Source: Cyclobacteriaceae bacterium
GTDB lineage: Bacteria > Bacteroidota > Bacteroidia > Cytophagales > Cyclobacteriaceae
Direction: 5' to 3'
DNA: 64,000 nt
Assembly: GCA_016786585.1 (NCBI GenBank)
Contig: JAEUUI010000028.1
Location: 124,001-188,000 of the forward strand
Shown here piece by piece: positions 1 to 8,659 of the stretch. The position numbers were made by a program, and so were the translations under genes. The stretch's first letter is position 1. Each line of letters begins with the position of its first letter. The notes beneath the pieces were generated by a model that did not search any database, was not told the DNA's origin, and worked only from the letters and a program-made list of their open reading frames with translations.

Positions 1-600
1 TAACAAGCCTGAAATATAACCTTTCAATACCGTGTCGATTTCCTTTTTCCATTTCAGCTCCTCGTGATGCGGCAGTAATGCCAGGAAAAAATTTCTGAAC
101 CTGTCGCGATAGATCAGGAACAGGAACATGTAGATCGGTATCTGAACAATCAATGACAGCGTTGATGTTGTAGAGACCAGGAAATTCGTTACGTAAACCG
201 TTGCGCTTTTCAGCGAATCTTTTATCATACCGGTTTGATCGTCTTCCGTAAAGCCGAGCGTTGTTTGTATTTGTGTACTCACGTCATCTACCAATACCCG
301 GTATCTGCTTTCCAGATTTGGCAGATCACTAACCAGTGATGTTAGTTGATTGCCGATAATCCACATAGTGCCAACAAAAACAACCAGTGAAATGCTCAGA
401 ACAACAATCACCGAAAATGTCAGCGACAGTTTTTTTTCGAACCATTTCACCACGGGAAGGAGCACGATCGACAGGAATGCAGCGATCAGCAAAGGGATTA
501 CAATATCGGCAGCAAATACCATCGCGAGAATGCATAACGCAATGATCATGAACAACTTGTAGATGTAATCAAGTCGGTCGAACGGTTTTGAAACTTCCAT
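1..600 (-). CDS. AI-2E family transporter (N-terminal part; gene runs off the left edge)
   Basis: Inner-membrane permease-like protein of the AI-2E/PerM/YdiK family; substrates in this family are varied and often unknown. The ATG lies at 598-600 on the minus strand and the frame stays open for 200 codons to the window edge, so only the N-terminal half is present. Two hydrophobic segments lie close together near residues 17-45, another around 60-80, and then a soluble stretch of about 70 residues before further hydrophobic segments near 145-165. This is the usual arrangement for the family (paired N-terminal helices, then an extramembrane domain). It diverges from the M1 peptidase gene with only 41 bases between the starts. 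Family call from topology and sequence feel; substrate unknown. Confidence 0.75.
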   Translation of the reverse strand, partial: MEVSKPFDRLDYIYKLFMIIALCILAMVFAADIVIPLLIAAFLSIVLLPVVKWFEKKLSLTFSVIVVLSISLVVFVGTMWIIGNQLTSLVSDLPNLESRYRVLVDDVSTQIQTTLGFTEDDQTGMIKDSLKSATVYVTNFLVSTTSTLSLIVQIPIYMFLFLIYRDRFRNFFLALLPHHEELKWKKEIDTVLKGYISGLL

Positions 601-616
601 GCTTAACGCTACTTTG
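587..616 (+). promoter_or_regulatory. Bacteroidota-type promoter of the M1 peptidase gene
   Basis: TTTG at 587-590 and TACTTTG at 610-616 resemble the Bacteroidota consensus TTTG-N19-TAnnTTTG, with the -7 box one base short between TA and TTTG. The predicted start of transcription falls about 20 bases before the ATG at 642. The -33 part overlaps the start of the divergent permease gene. Confidence 0.45.
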
Positions 617-641
617 GGGCTCCTATAAAAGTACAACTAAT

Positions 642-2294
642 ATGAAAAATTACGGCATTGCTTTCCTCCTTATGCTGCTCGTGGGTTCAGCCCAGGCCCA
701 GGGTTTATTTTCCGAAAAAAAATATACCCGCCAGGACACCCTGCGGGGATCCATTACCAAAGAACGTGCGTGGTGGGATTTGCTAAAGTATGAACTCTCG
801 GTTTCGGTCAATCCCGCGACAAAATCAATCAAAGGAAACAATGTTGTTCATTATAAGGTGCTGGAAGAGAATAGCGTGATGCAGATCGACCTGCAGGCAC
901 CGATGAATATCGATAAAGTCACGCAGGATGGCCAGGCGCTGGAAGTAAAGCATGACGGTAACGCACATTTTATCACGCTTTCTAAAAAGCAGGTACCGGG
1001 AACGTTGAGCATGATCACCATCGAGTTTTCGGGTAACCCTACCGTGGCCAAGAATGCACCGTGGGATGGTGGCTTTTCGTGGGGCAAAGATGCTAATGGG
1101 AAAGACTTTATTGCCACCTCGTGCCAGGGAATTGGCGCAAGCTTGTGGTGGCCATGCAAAGATCACATGTATGACGAGCCTGACAATGGCATGACGATTA
1201 ACCTGAATGTTCCGGGCGACCTGATCGGAGTTTCAAACGGCCGTTTGAAGAAACAAAAAGTCGAGAAGGACAAAACAAAGACATTCACGTGGGTTGTTGT
1301 TAACCCGATCAATAATTATGGTGTCAATGTAAATATTGGCGACTACGCAAATTTTACTGAAAAGTATAAAGGCGAGAAGGGCCTGCTGGACATGGACTTC
1401 TGGGTATTGAAAACCGACCTTGACAAAGCGAAGGAACATTTTAAAGATGCAGCCCGCACAATGGAAGCATTTGAATACTGGTTCGGGCCTTATCCGTTTT
1501 ACGAAGACAGCTATAAGCTTGTGCAGGTGCCTTACCTGGGCATGGAACACCAAAGCTCGGTAACGTACGGTAACCAGTTTAAGAAAGGTTATTTGGGTAT
1601 GGACTTAAGCGGAACCGGCTGGGGATTGAAGTGGGATTATATCATCGTGCACGAATCAGGTCACGAATGGTTCGCGAACAACATCACCTACAAGGACATT
1701 GCGGATATGTGGATTCATGAAGGGTTTACCATGTATTCAGAATGTTTGTTTGTGGAGAAGTTTTATGGCAAGGAAGCTGGCGCTGAGTACAGCCGTGGTG
1801 TACGATTTGGTATTGCAAACCAATCTCCGATTATAGGAAACTACGGGGTTAACTCCGAAGGCTCGGGCGACATGTATAACAAAGGCAACGCGATGCTGCA
1901 TACGCTTCGTCAGTGGGTAAATAATGATGAATACTGGAGAGCAATGCTTCGTGGTCTGAACAAAGAGTTCTACCACCAGGTTGTTACCACCAAACAGGTG
2001 GAAGATTATATGGCCAAAAGCTTGAACCTCAACCTCGCCAAGTTCTTCGATCAGTACCTGCGCGACAGCCGCATTCCGGTTTTTGAATACGTTGTAAAAG
2101 ACGGTAACATGTCATACCGCTGGTCGAACTGTATCCGTGGTTTTGATATGCCAGTGAAGGTTTGGATTGATGGTAAGGAGAAAATGCTTAAACCTACCGG
2201 ACGTCCTCAAACCCTCAAACTTGAAGGTCAGACTGCAGCCGTAAAAGTTGACCCTAACTTCTACGTGTATTCATTCAACGCATTGGGGAACTAA
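642..2294 (+). CDS. Secreted M1 family metallopeptidase (aminopeptidase N-like)
   Basis: Zinc peptidase that would remove N-terminal residues from peptides in the periplasm or outside the cell. I chose the ATG at 642 because it begins a clear signal peptide (Lys, then a Leu/Met/Val core ending in AQA-Q); an earlier in-frame start at 588 would add a tail without that character. The protein has 550 residues. The beta-rich N-terminal domain is followed by GMEHQ, equivalent to the exopeptidase GAMEN motif, then the zinc site HESGH at about residues 337-341 with the third ligand Glu in WIHEGF about 18 residues on. At this length it lacks the long C-terminal helical domain of E. coli PepN. It converges on the aminotransferase gene. 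Confidence 0.9.
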   Translation: MKNYGIAFLLMLLVGSAQAQGLFSEKKYTRQDTLRGSITKERAWWDLLKYELSVSVNPATKSIKGNNVVHYKVLEENSVMQIDLQAPMNIDKVTQDGQALEVKHDGNAHFITLSKKQVPGTLSMITIEFSGNPTVAKNAPWDGGFSWGKDANGKDFIATSCQGIGASLWWPCKDHMYDEPDNGMTINLNVPGDLIGVSNGRLKKQKVEKDKTKTFTWVVVNPINNYGVNVNIGDYANFTEKYKGEKGLLDMDFWVLKTDLDKAKEHFKDAARTMEAFEYWFGPYPFYEDSYKLVQVPYLGMEHQSSVTYGNQFKKGYLGMDLSGTGWGLKWDYIIVHESGHEWFANNITYKDIADMWIHEGFTMYSECLFVEKFYGKEAGAEYSRGVRFGIANQSPIIGNYGVNSEGSGDMYNKGNAMLHTLRQWVNNDEYWRAMLRGLNKEFYHQVVTTKQVEDYMAKSLNLNLAKFFDQYLRDSRIPVFEYVVKDGNMSYRWSNCIRGFDMPVKVWIDGKEKMLKPTGRPQTLKLEGQTAAVKVDPNFYVYSFNALGN

Positions 2295-2305
2295 TCAATT
2301 TCAGG

Positions 2306-2337
2306 TTCAGGGTTTTGGGACATCCCGAAACCCTGAA
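2306..2337. terminator. Bidirectional hairpin terminator between convergent genes
   Basis: The inverted repeat TTCAGGGTTT / AAACCCTGAA has a further TGGGA/TCCC pairing inside and lies in the 48 bases between the two stop codons. The T-tracts are weak on both sides. Confidence 0.6.
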
Positions 2338-2342
2338 TTTGT

Positions 2343-3527
2343 TCAACTGTTATCGATCGCCTCCAGGATAACCGCGCACGATTCGCGAATCTGTTCTTCG
2401 CTGATGGTTAGGGGAGGTGCAATCCGAAAGCTGTACGGATGCGATAAGAACCAATAACAAATTACCCCTTTCTGTTTTGCATATTCCACGATCCGGTTAA
2501 CGCGTTCGGCAGAATCAAAGTCCACGGCAAACATCAACCCGAAACGTCTTACTTCCCTGATATTTTTGTGCTGAAGCAGTTGCTCGAACAGCTTTCCTTT
2601 TGCTTCAACCGTCTGCAATAGGTTCTCGCGTTCGATAACTTCCAGCGTGGCCAAAGCTGAGGCGCAGCAAACCGGGTTTCCGCCAAAGGTTGTAATATGG
2701 CCCAGCATTGGATCATGCGTGAGCATCCGCATGATTTTCTTATCTGCGATGAACGCGCCAATTGGTAATCCGCCACCGAATGCTTTTGCAGTTGTCAGAA
2801 TATCCGGAACGATATCAAATTGCTCGAATGCAAACAAAGTTCCGGTTCGTCCCATTCCACATTGAATCTCATCCAGGATCAGCAGCGTGCCGGTTTCGTC
2901 ACATCGTTCCCGTAATGCCTTCATGTAGCCTTTGGAAGGAATCCTTACTCCGGCATCGCCCTGGATGGTTTCGATAATAATGCAGGCCGTGTTGTTCGTA
3001 ATCTGTTGTAAATCCTCTTCAACATTAAAATCAATAAACTTCACATCGGGAAGTAACGGTCGGAAGGCTTGTTTTTTGATTTCATTACCCGATACACTCA
3101 GCGAACCATGGGTGCTGCCATGATACGATTTGCGGCAGGCGATAATTTCCGTGCGGCCTGTAACGCGCTTCGCGAGCTTTAGGGCTCCTTCATTTGCTTC
3201 TGTGCCGGAGTTAACGAAATACACACAGTTCAGTGATGGCGGAAGCAGGCTGGTGAGTTTCTTCGCTAAAAGATTTGAGCTCGACTGAATGTATTCACCG
3301 AACACCATTACGTGCAGGTGCTTGTCGAGTTGATTTTTAATGGCCTGGATAACGTGTGGATGCCTGTGGCCGATGTTGCTTACGCCAATACCCGAAATAA
3401 GATCGGTGTAGCGTTTACCTTCCGGGGAATAGAGGTAAATGCCTTCGGCCCGTTCGATGGAGATGAGGAAAGGTGCATCGTTGGTTTGTGCGAGCTTGTC
3501 TAAAAAAATCTCCGGGCTGAATTCCAT
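2343..3527 (-). CDS. Class III PLP-dependent aminotransferase (acetylornithine/ornithine aminotransferase type)
   Basis: Cytosolic aminotransferase of the OAT/ArgD/GABA-aminotransferase class. The ATG at 3525-3527 gives 394 residues. An in-frame extension up to 3602 would read through a transcription terminator, so I rejected it. Visible family marks are the SGTEANEGALKLA stretch that binds the PLP phosphate, the LDEIQCGMGRTG segment with the Asp that pairs with the PLP ring nitrogen (about residue 220), and the Schiff-base Lys in TTAKAFGGG (about residue 248). No arginine-biosynthesis genes are nearby, so the substrate could be acetylornithine, ornithine or another omega-amino acid. It is probably transcribed alone. 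Confidence 0.88.
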   Translation of the reverse strand: MEFSPEIFLDKLAQTNDAPFLISIERAEGIYLYSPEGKRYTDLISGIGVSNIGHRHPHVIQAIKNQLDKHLHVMVFGEYIQSSSNLLAKKLTSLLPPSLNCVYFVNSGTEANEGALKLAKRVTGRTEIIACRKSYHGSTHGSLSVSGNEIKKQAFRPLLPDVKFIDFNVEEDLQQITNNTACIIIETIQGDAGVRIPSKGYMKALRERCDETGTLLILDEIQCGMGRTGTLFAFEQFDIVPDILTTAKAFGGGLPIGAFIADKKIMRMLTHDPMLGHITTFGGNPVCCASALATLEVIERENLLQTVEAKGKLFEQLLQHKNIREVRRFGLMFAVDFDSAERVNRIVEYAKQKGVICYWFLSHPYSFRIAPPLTISEEQIRESCAVILEAIDNS

Positions 3528-3560
3528 GGCCGCAAAACTAGGAAGAGTTCGCCACAGCCA

Positions 3561-3593
3561 AAAATAAAAACGGCCCCGGGGAACCGGGACCGT
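3561..3593 (-). terminator. Rho-independent terminator after the small membrane protein gene
   Basis: Read on the minus strand, a ten-base GC-rich stem (ACGGTCCCGG / CCGGGGCCGT, one mismatch) with a four-base loop is followed by TTTTATTTTT. It lies after the 54-residue ORF and before the aminotransferase start, which supports both start choices. Confidence 0.8.
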
Positions 3594-3641
3594 CTTAAAC
3601 AACCAATTTTAAATTATAAAAAAATACAACCCCTTGTATTT

Positions 3642-3806
3642 TCAATTGTTGAGTACGGAAGCCTTTGTTGAAAGACTCTCCGGCTTGCTTTCCGTTACTA
3701 CGGAGATCATAATTCCCACAGCAATAATCGCGATCAGTATAATTACCTGCTTGAAGCGCGACACGATCCCCGTGTTTCCCATGTCTCTGTACATCCCGTT
3801 CGTCAT
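3642..3806 (-). CDS. Small single-pass membrane protein (54 residues)
   Basis: I do not recognise a family. The ORF runs from ATG (3804-3806) to TGA (3642-3644). A charged N-terminal stretch of about 20 residues precedes one hydrophobic helix (about residues 20-37, rich in Ile and Val), then a short polar tail, a typical small inner-membrane protein. Codon use looks ordinary, and a strong terminator follows 50 bases downstream on the same strand, which suggests a real transcription unit. It is not in an obvious operon with the SnoaL-like gene 119 bases upstream. Confidence 0.55.
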   Translation of the reverse strand: MTNGMYRDMGNTGIVSRFKQVIILIAIIAVGIMISVVTESKPESLSTKASVLNN

Positions 3807-3924
3807 AAGCTAAGCCATTCGTACATCACAAAGGTGCTGCATTCTGCTTGCGCATTCTGCCCGAATAGAGTCGAAATCCTACATCCGTGAGGTTGCGGCT
3901 TGGATTGCCGGCTGGCGGGAACGT

Positions 3925-4398
3925 TTACTTTTTGGCCTTCTCGAAATTGTCGACAAGTGTTATAAAATCGCGGACGAGGTCGTTTGGCACCGTTACCGAC
4001 AGGTGATATTGCTGAATTTGCCATCCCTTGCTGGTTTTCTCAAGTACGCCGCTACCCCGGCAAACACCCATCCAGGTGGTCAAAAGTTCGGAAAACCATG
4101 CAAACCTGCCGTCATTACTTACATGAACTGAGCGGTCGTATGCTTTAAAGTCCCAGGCTTTTCCGCGATCAAAATACGGTTTGGCGAACGCCAGGAACTG
4201 CTGCTTGTTCCATCGTTCGGATGCATCGGTACCGATGAAAATGCCGTGATCGGCAATCATCCCAAAGTAGGCTTTGCCATCGGCTTTCGTAGCGGCCAGG
4301 TGCCAGTCGTCAACAAACTTGTGGATGGCGGTTGTATCGGCCTGCGAAAAGGCCTGAGTGGCAATGAGCAGTACCAACGCAAGGAGTGTATGTTTCAT
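3925..4398 (-). CDS. Exported SnoaL/DUF4440-like protein
   Basis: A 157-residue protein with an N-terminal signal peptide (cleavage likely after AFSQA). The remainder matches the NTF2/SnoaL fold pattern of DUF4440 proteins: an N-terminal helix with FVDDWHLAATKAD, then strands with GIFIGTD, and a C-terminal WQIQQYHLSV strand. Such proteins are small cone-shaped binding or isomerase-like folds and often have no known substrate. Its ATG follows the stop of the J-domain gene by two bases, so the two are almost surely co-transcribed. Confidence 0.75.
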   Translation of the reverse strand: MKHTLLALVLLIATQAFSQADTTAIHKFVDDWHLAATKADGKAYFGMIADHGIFIGTDASERWNKQQFLAFAKPYFDRGKAWDFKAYDRSVHVSNDGRFAWFSELLTTWMGVCRGSGVLEKTSKGWQIQQYHLSVTVPNDLVRDFITLVDNFEKAKK

Positions 4399-4400
4399 GG

Positions 4401-5600
4401 TTATCGGCAGTATTTAACTTGAAGTTCATTGATTCCGGTGGCGCCCAGTTCTTTTGCTTTCCGCAGATCGGCACAGGCGCTGCTGTACTTTTTACGTAAG
4501 CCGTTCAGGATGGCCCTTGAACGATATCCTTCCGGGCGTTGAGGGCGAAGGTAGATCGCCAGTTCCAAATCCGGTTCGGCCTCTTTAAAATCATTGAGGG
4601 AAATTTCTGTTTCTGCTTTCAGGATAAAAATTTCAAAATACCGGTCGGGTATATCTTTCGGATCAAGCATTACCATAAAAGCCTCACCGTAGATGTCGGT
4701 CATGTTATTGCGGAATGCTTTCTCTCCAAGATCGAGGTAGAACATTGCCTCCTCGGTGTTTTTAAGATAATCAAGATTAAGTACGGCAATCCGGTAAATG
4801 AGCTCAAGGCTCCAGGGCTTTTCACTGTGCAACTGCTTGAGCGATTGTAAGGCTTGTTCGTATTGACCAAGATAATACTGACAGCTGTAAATTTTTTCAA
4901 GCGTCTCCGACTGGCCGCGCTCCTGGTATTTCATGTAATACTGGAAATAGCGCAACGCCTGTTCAAAGTTTTTGCCGGAGAAATTCACTTCCGCCATGCG
5001 GCCGGTTTCTTCGATCAGGCTGTCTCGCGTATCGCGGAAAACAAATTCCATGGGTGCCTGGTCGCTAAGGATAGCGATTCGGCTGATCGCCTCATCGATT
5101 TTACCGGCACTGAACAACGCACTTGCTTCGCGCGCTTTTAATACGTTTTCATGGTGGATGCCCGCTTCATACCGGTCGAAGAGAAAGCTGGCCAAATGAA
5201 TAACCCCAAACGAGATTCCAGAAAGCACGAGAAACACCAGGAATGCCAGTCCCTGAACTTTAAAGTAACTGCCGGTAATCGTGTAAGTCTTTTCATCTTT
5301 TTGGGAGTACTGTCTGCGCGTTTGGTATTGCCTCCGCCTCATTTCACGGGCATACTGTTCGGCAGCCTGCGTGGAGGCTTGCGTTTCGTATGTGTAGAAA
5401 CGGGAATCATAGCGTGACTTCTTTACAGGATCGGAGAGCACATGATACGCTTCATTAACCTGCTTGAAAATTTCTTCGGCTATGGAATTATTAGGATTTC
5501 TGTCCGGATGATACTGCATGGCCAGCCGCTTGAATGCTGCGCGGATTTGCGCGGAAGTCGCAGTTTGTGGTAGACCGAGTATCTGGTAGTAATCCTGCAC
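4401..5600 (-). CDS. J-domain protein with a membrane anchor and TPR repeats
   Basis: A 399-residue co-chaperone-like protein. Residues 1-68 form a J domain with the HPD tripeptide (YHPDRNPNN) needed to stimulate an Hsp70 ATPase. There is no Gly/Phe or zinc-finger region, so it is a type III J protein and not DnaJ itself. A basic/Gln-Arg linker precedes a transmembrane segment near residues 115-145, and the rest is helical with TPR character (paired [26 protein letters not shown]). It probably recruits Hsp70 to the inner membrane, with the TPR part in the periplasm or at the membrane. It heads a two-gene operon with the SnoaL-like gene. Confidence 0.85.
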   Translation of the reverse strand: MQDYYQILGLPQTATSAQIRAAFKRLAMQYHPDRNPNNSIAEEIFKQVNEAYHVLSDPVKKSRYDSRFYTYETQASTQAAEQYAREMRRRQYQTRRQYSQKDEKTYTITGSYFKVQGLAFLVFLVLSGISFGVIHLASFLFDRYEAGIHHENVLKAREASALFSAGKIDEAISRIAILSDQAPMEFVFRDTRDSLIEETGRMAEVNFSGKNFEQALRYFQYYMKYQERGQSETLEKIYSCQYYLGQYEQALQSLKQLHSEKPWSLELIYRIAVLNLDYLKNTEEAMFYLDLGEKAFRNNMTDIYGEAFMVMLDPKDIPDRYFEIFILKAETEISLNDFKEAEPDLELAIYLRPQRPEGYRSRAILNGLRKKYSSACADLRKAKELGATGINELQVKYCR

Positions 5601-5667
5601 GGGGCTGTAGTCTTTACGTAACGAATTTACGTGATTTTAGTATAACCCAGATTTCGAGATAAATCAG

Positions 5668-5700
5668 ACAAAAAACAAAACCCCGCGAAATTCGCAGGGC
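5668..5700 (-). terminator. Rho-independent terminator of the GAPDH gene
   Basis: Read on the minus strand, CCCTGCGAA pairs with TTCGCGGGG (one T-G wobble) and is followed by TTTTGTTTTTTG. It lies 32 bases after the GAPDH stop codon. Confidence 0.8.
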
Positions 5701-5731
5701 TTCGTTTACAATAAACAATCTAAACTAATTC

Positions 5732-6748
<1,017 letters not shown>

Positions 6749-6764
6749 TTAATTTTTACCGCGA

Positions 6765-6795
6765 CAAAAATATGATTCGCTGCACCTAAAACCAA
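6765..6795 (-). promoter_or_regulatory. Promoter of the GAPDH gene
   Basis: Read on the minus strand, TTGG (6792-6795), 19 bases, then TATTTTTG (6765-6772), an exact match to the Bacteroidota -7 box TAnnTTTG. It lies 31 bases before the ATG. Confidence 0.75.
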
Positions 6796-6834
6796 TTAAT
6801 GCCGGGTTCGGTTCAGTATTTTTTACCGGCTACG

Positions 6835-6865
6835 TTTGCAAATCCCCTTTGAGGATTTATCTTTG
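6835..6865 (+). promoter_or_regulatory. Promoter of the tRNA-Glu gene
   Basis: TTTG (6835-6838), 19 bases, then TATCTTTG (6858-6865) match the Bacteroidota promoter consensus exactly at both boxes. It lies about 50 bases before the mature tRNA. Confidence 0.85.
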
Positions 6866-6916
6866 CGACTCAATTTTCCGACCGCCCTTCAAAATGGCAT
6901 CAGAAAAGCGAAAGAC

Positions 6917-6988
6917 GGTCTGTTCGTCTAGGGGTTAGGACACCAGATTTTCATTCTGGTAACACGGGTTCGATTCCCGTACAGACTA
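6917..6988 (+). tRNA. tRNA-Glu (anticodon UUC)
   Basis: The 72-nt cloverleaf folds by eye: acceptor GGTCTGT/ACAGACT with a G-T pair at the first position, a D arm TCGTCTAG as in other bacterial tRNA-Glu, anticodon stem CCAGA/TCTGG around TTTTCAT with anticodon TTC, and the T arm ACGGGTTCGATTCCCGT. The CCA end is not encoded. Its own promoter and terminator bracket it. The accessory island begins directly behind it. Confidence 0.96.
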
Positions 6989-6991
6989 CTG

Positions 6992-7031
6992 AAGGGGAAT
7001 TTTCATCTAAAAAATGGAAATTCCCCTTTTT
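6992..7031 (+). terminator. Terminator after tRNA-Glu
   Basis: AAGGGGAATTTTC pairs with GAAATTCCCCTT across a 12-base loop and is followed by a T run. It begins four bases after the tRNA. Confidence 0.85.
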
Positions 7032-7039
7032 CATTTTTA

Positions 7040-7256
7040 TAGCAATTCATTGAAAGTGAATTTGTTAAAGACAGAATTGAATTAACACGAGGAGTTCGAT
7101 GAATGGAATGTGACAATTATAATTGCAGGCACGCAACTGGGAACCCGAAAGTATGACTTGAAAGATTATAAATATGTTGTTGTAAGTGCCTGGTGTGATC
7201 GTCAGGAATTCTTTTTAAAAACAGTCGTTTCTCTTTTCCAGCCTGTCAAAAATTAA
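7040..7256 (+). pseudogene. Decayed gene fragment behind tRNA-Glu
   Basis: The frame from 7086 to the stop at 7254-7256 reads like a real C-terminus: a hydrophobic strand (VTIIIAGTQLG), then YKYVVVSAWCDRQEFFLK and a Pro-Val-Lys-Asn end. It has no start, and a stop lies just before it. The preceding bases in another frame (about 7040-7100) read FIESEFVKDRIELTRG, so one gene with a frameshift and a lost 5' part is likely. Family unknown. It overlaps the stop of the convergent gene by three bases. Confidence 0.35.
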
Positions 7257-7960
7257 TTACCGCTATCGATCATATAAATTTCTTCATAGAAATGCTCCGC
7301 TTTCAGATCCCGAAACGCATAGTCGCTTCTCCAGTCAGGAAAAGTTTCAAAGATTTTATGTTCAGGATCAACCCGGTCAAAGTTCACAAAGTCAATAGTA
7401 AAAGGCTTTGTTTTTCCTGAGCGGTATCCGTAAACCAATTCGTGCCCGGTTGTGCGATCTTTATAAATAAGGTGTGGCTGGAAAGCGATTTTGGTGCGTT
7501 CCATAGTCCCGGTATGAATGTCAAGGACTACTTCCCGATGCTGCTTCATCCATTTAATAAGTTCATTTTCTTTTTCAGCCTGTGACATGATTTCGGCAAC
7601 GACTTTTACATAATCCGGATGCGCGCTGAAAGTATAAACTTCTTCCTGTGAATACCCGGGACCTGAAACGGTCAGCTCGGCAGTGTTATAGTGCGGATTT
7701 AGTGCAGTTTCCGGAATTTCAGCGTAGTACAGGCAGGTCGTGTCGATCACTTTCGCGAACGTCAACGTAAAATTTTCATTCAGAACTCCTTCGATGATGG
7801 CGTTTTTGTCAAGTATTTCAACATAAATACCGGGCTTCACATCCAGTATTTCATCCTGGACTTTTTTCATGTGCCGTTGGGAAGGGCCAAGCAGCCCGTC
7901 CGGGAATACCTGCCTGCGGGCGATGTGTTCAAAGATTGTTACATTCTTTACCGTATTCAT
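7253..7960 (-). CDS. Uncharacterised protein, last gene of the five-gene island operon
   Basis: I do not recognise this 235-residue protein. It is acidic and mixed alpha/beta, with no signal peptide or membrane segment. The N-terminal half contains a strand-rich block (GIYVEILDKNAIIEGVL, LTFAKVIDTTCLYYAEI), the middle a Lys/Glu-rich helix, and the C-terminal half strands with HLIYKDRTTGHELVYGY, loosely like the barrel of WYL-type ligand-binding domains, though I would not assign it. The ATG lies two bases after the stop of the previous gene, so it is translationally coupled to the rest of the operon. A nucleic-acid or ligand-sensing role is only a guess. Confidence 0.7.
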   Translation of the reverse strand: MNTVKNVTIFEHIARRQVFPDGLLGPSQRHMKKVQDEILDVKPGIYVEILDKNAIIEGVLNENFTLTFAKVIDTTCLYYAEIPETALNPHYNTAELTVSGPGYSQEEVYTFSAHPDYVKVVAEIMSQAEKENELIKWMKQHREVVLDIHTGTMERTKIAFQPHLIYKDRTTGHELVYGYRSGKTKPFTIDFVNFDRVDPEHKIFETFPDWRSDYAFRDLKAEHFYEEIYMIDSGN

Positions 7961-7962
7961 AG

Positions 7963-8631
7963 TTATTTCTTTTTAGTAAATAAAGCGGATAGTCCATAGT
8001 TCGTCAGGATCATCCCGAGATCGGTAACATCGAATTCCATTTCCTGTTCCATAATCCGATCACCACCGATAACCTTGTGTCGCCTCGCGGTCGGGATAAT
8101 CTTGACACGTTCAGTCAGAAGTCCGAGGGCAACCAACTGCTTCTTCTCATGAAGCGCGGTATTGTTTTCAGACGCATGTGAAGCACGGATTCTTTCTTTT
8201 TCCTCCTGACCGGCTACAGTTTGTAAGAATTTGAGTGTATCAAGGTAGGTATTGTCGATCAGGGTCGCGAGTCGGTTGAACTGTTCAATGGTAAGTTTTT
8301 GTTCGCACAGTCCACGAAAAAGACCACCCAGAATTGTCGCCTTTTCGCGATCTTCAAGTCGCTCAAGGACTTTGATGATCCGTTTGTAAAAATCTCCGGC
8401 ACGCTTGTCAAGTGCTTTTAATAACCGTTGCTTTTCCTCACGACTGGCCTTTGTAGCTTCCTGAAAAAAATCATGCAGCTTTTCATCAAACGAATCGGCA
8501 TTGAGCTGCAACACAGCCCGGTATATACCGAGCCCCACACCCGCAACGGGAAGCGATTCACCAACTGTCAGAAAGAAATCCGTGACTAAGGCAAGCGCGT
8601 TTTTATCCTCTTTGTTGATTAAATCAGCCAT
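7963..8631 (-). CDS. Helical uncharacterised protein, fourth gene of the island operon
   Basis: A 222-residue protein that I cannot place. It is almost entirely helical and charged. An amphipathic, fairly hydrophobic stretch near residues 13-45 (LVTDFFLTVGESLPVAGVG) could touch a membrane. Residues 60-150 look like a helical bundle. The C-terminal 60 residues (LVALGLLTE, then basic residues, then FDVTDLGMILTNYGL) read like a winged-helix end. It starts 28 bases after the ATPase gene and is followed two bases later by the last gene. It could be an effector or adaptor of the ATPase. Confidence 0.7.
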   Translation of the reverse strand: MADLINKEDKNALALVTDFFLTVGESLPVAGVGLGIYRAVLQLNADSFDEKLHDFFQEATKASREEKQRLLKALDKRAGDFYKRIIKVLERLEDREKATILGGLFRGLCEQKLTIEQFNRLATLIDNTYLDTLKFLQTVAGQEEKERIRASHASENNTALHEKKQLVALGLLTERVKIIPTARRHKVIGGDRIMEQEMEFDVTDLGMILTNYGLSALFTKKK

Positions 8632-8659
8632 ACGATATTATAATGTCAGTATTATCAGG

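Noticed and set aside
3803-4024. 73-codon minus-strand frame between small genes
   Set aside because: Overlaps the end of the SnoaL-like gene in another frame and covers the start of the small membrane protein; composition is not protein-like.
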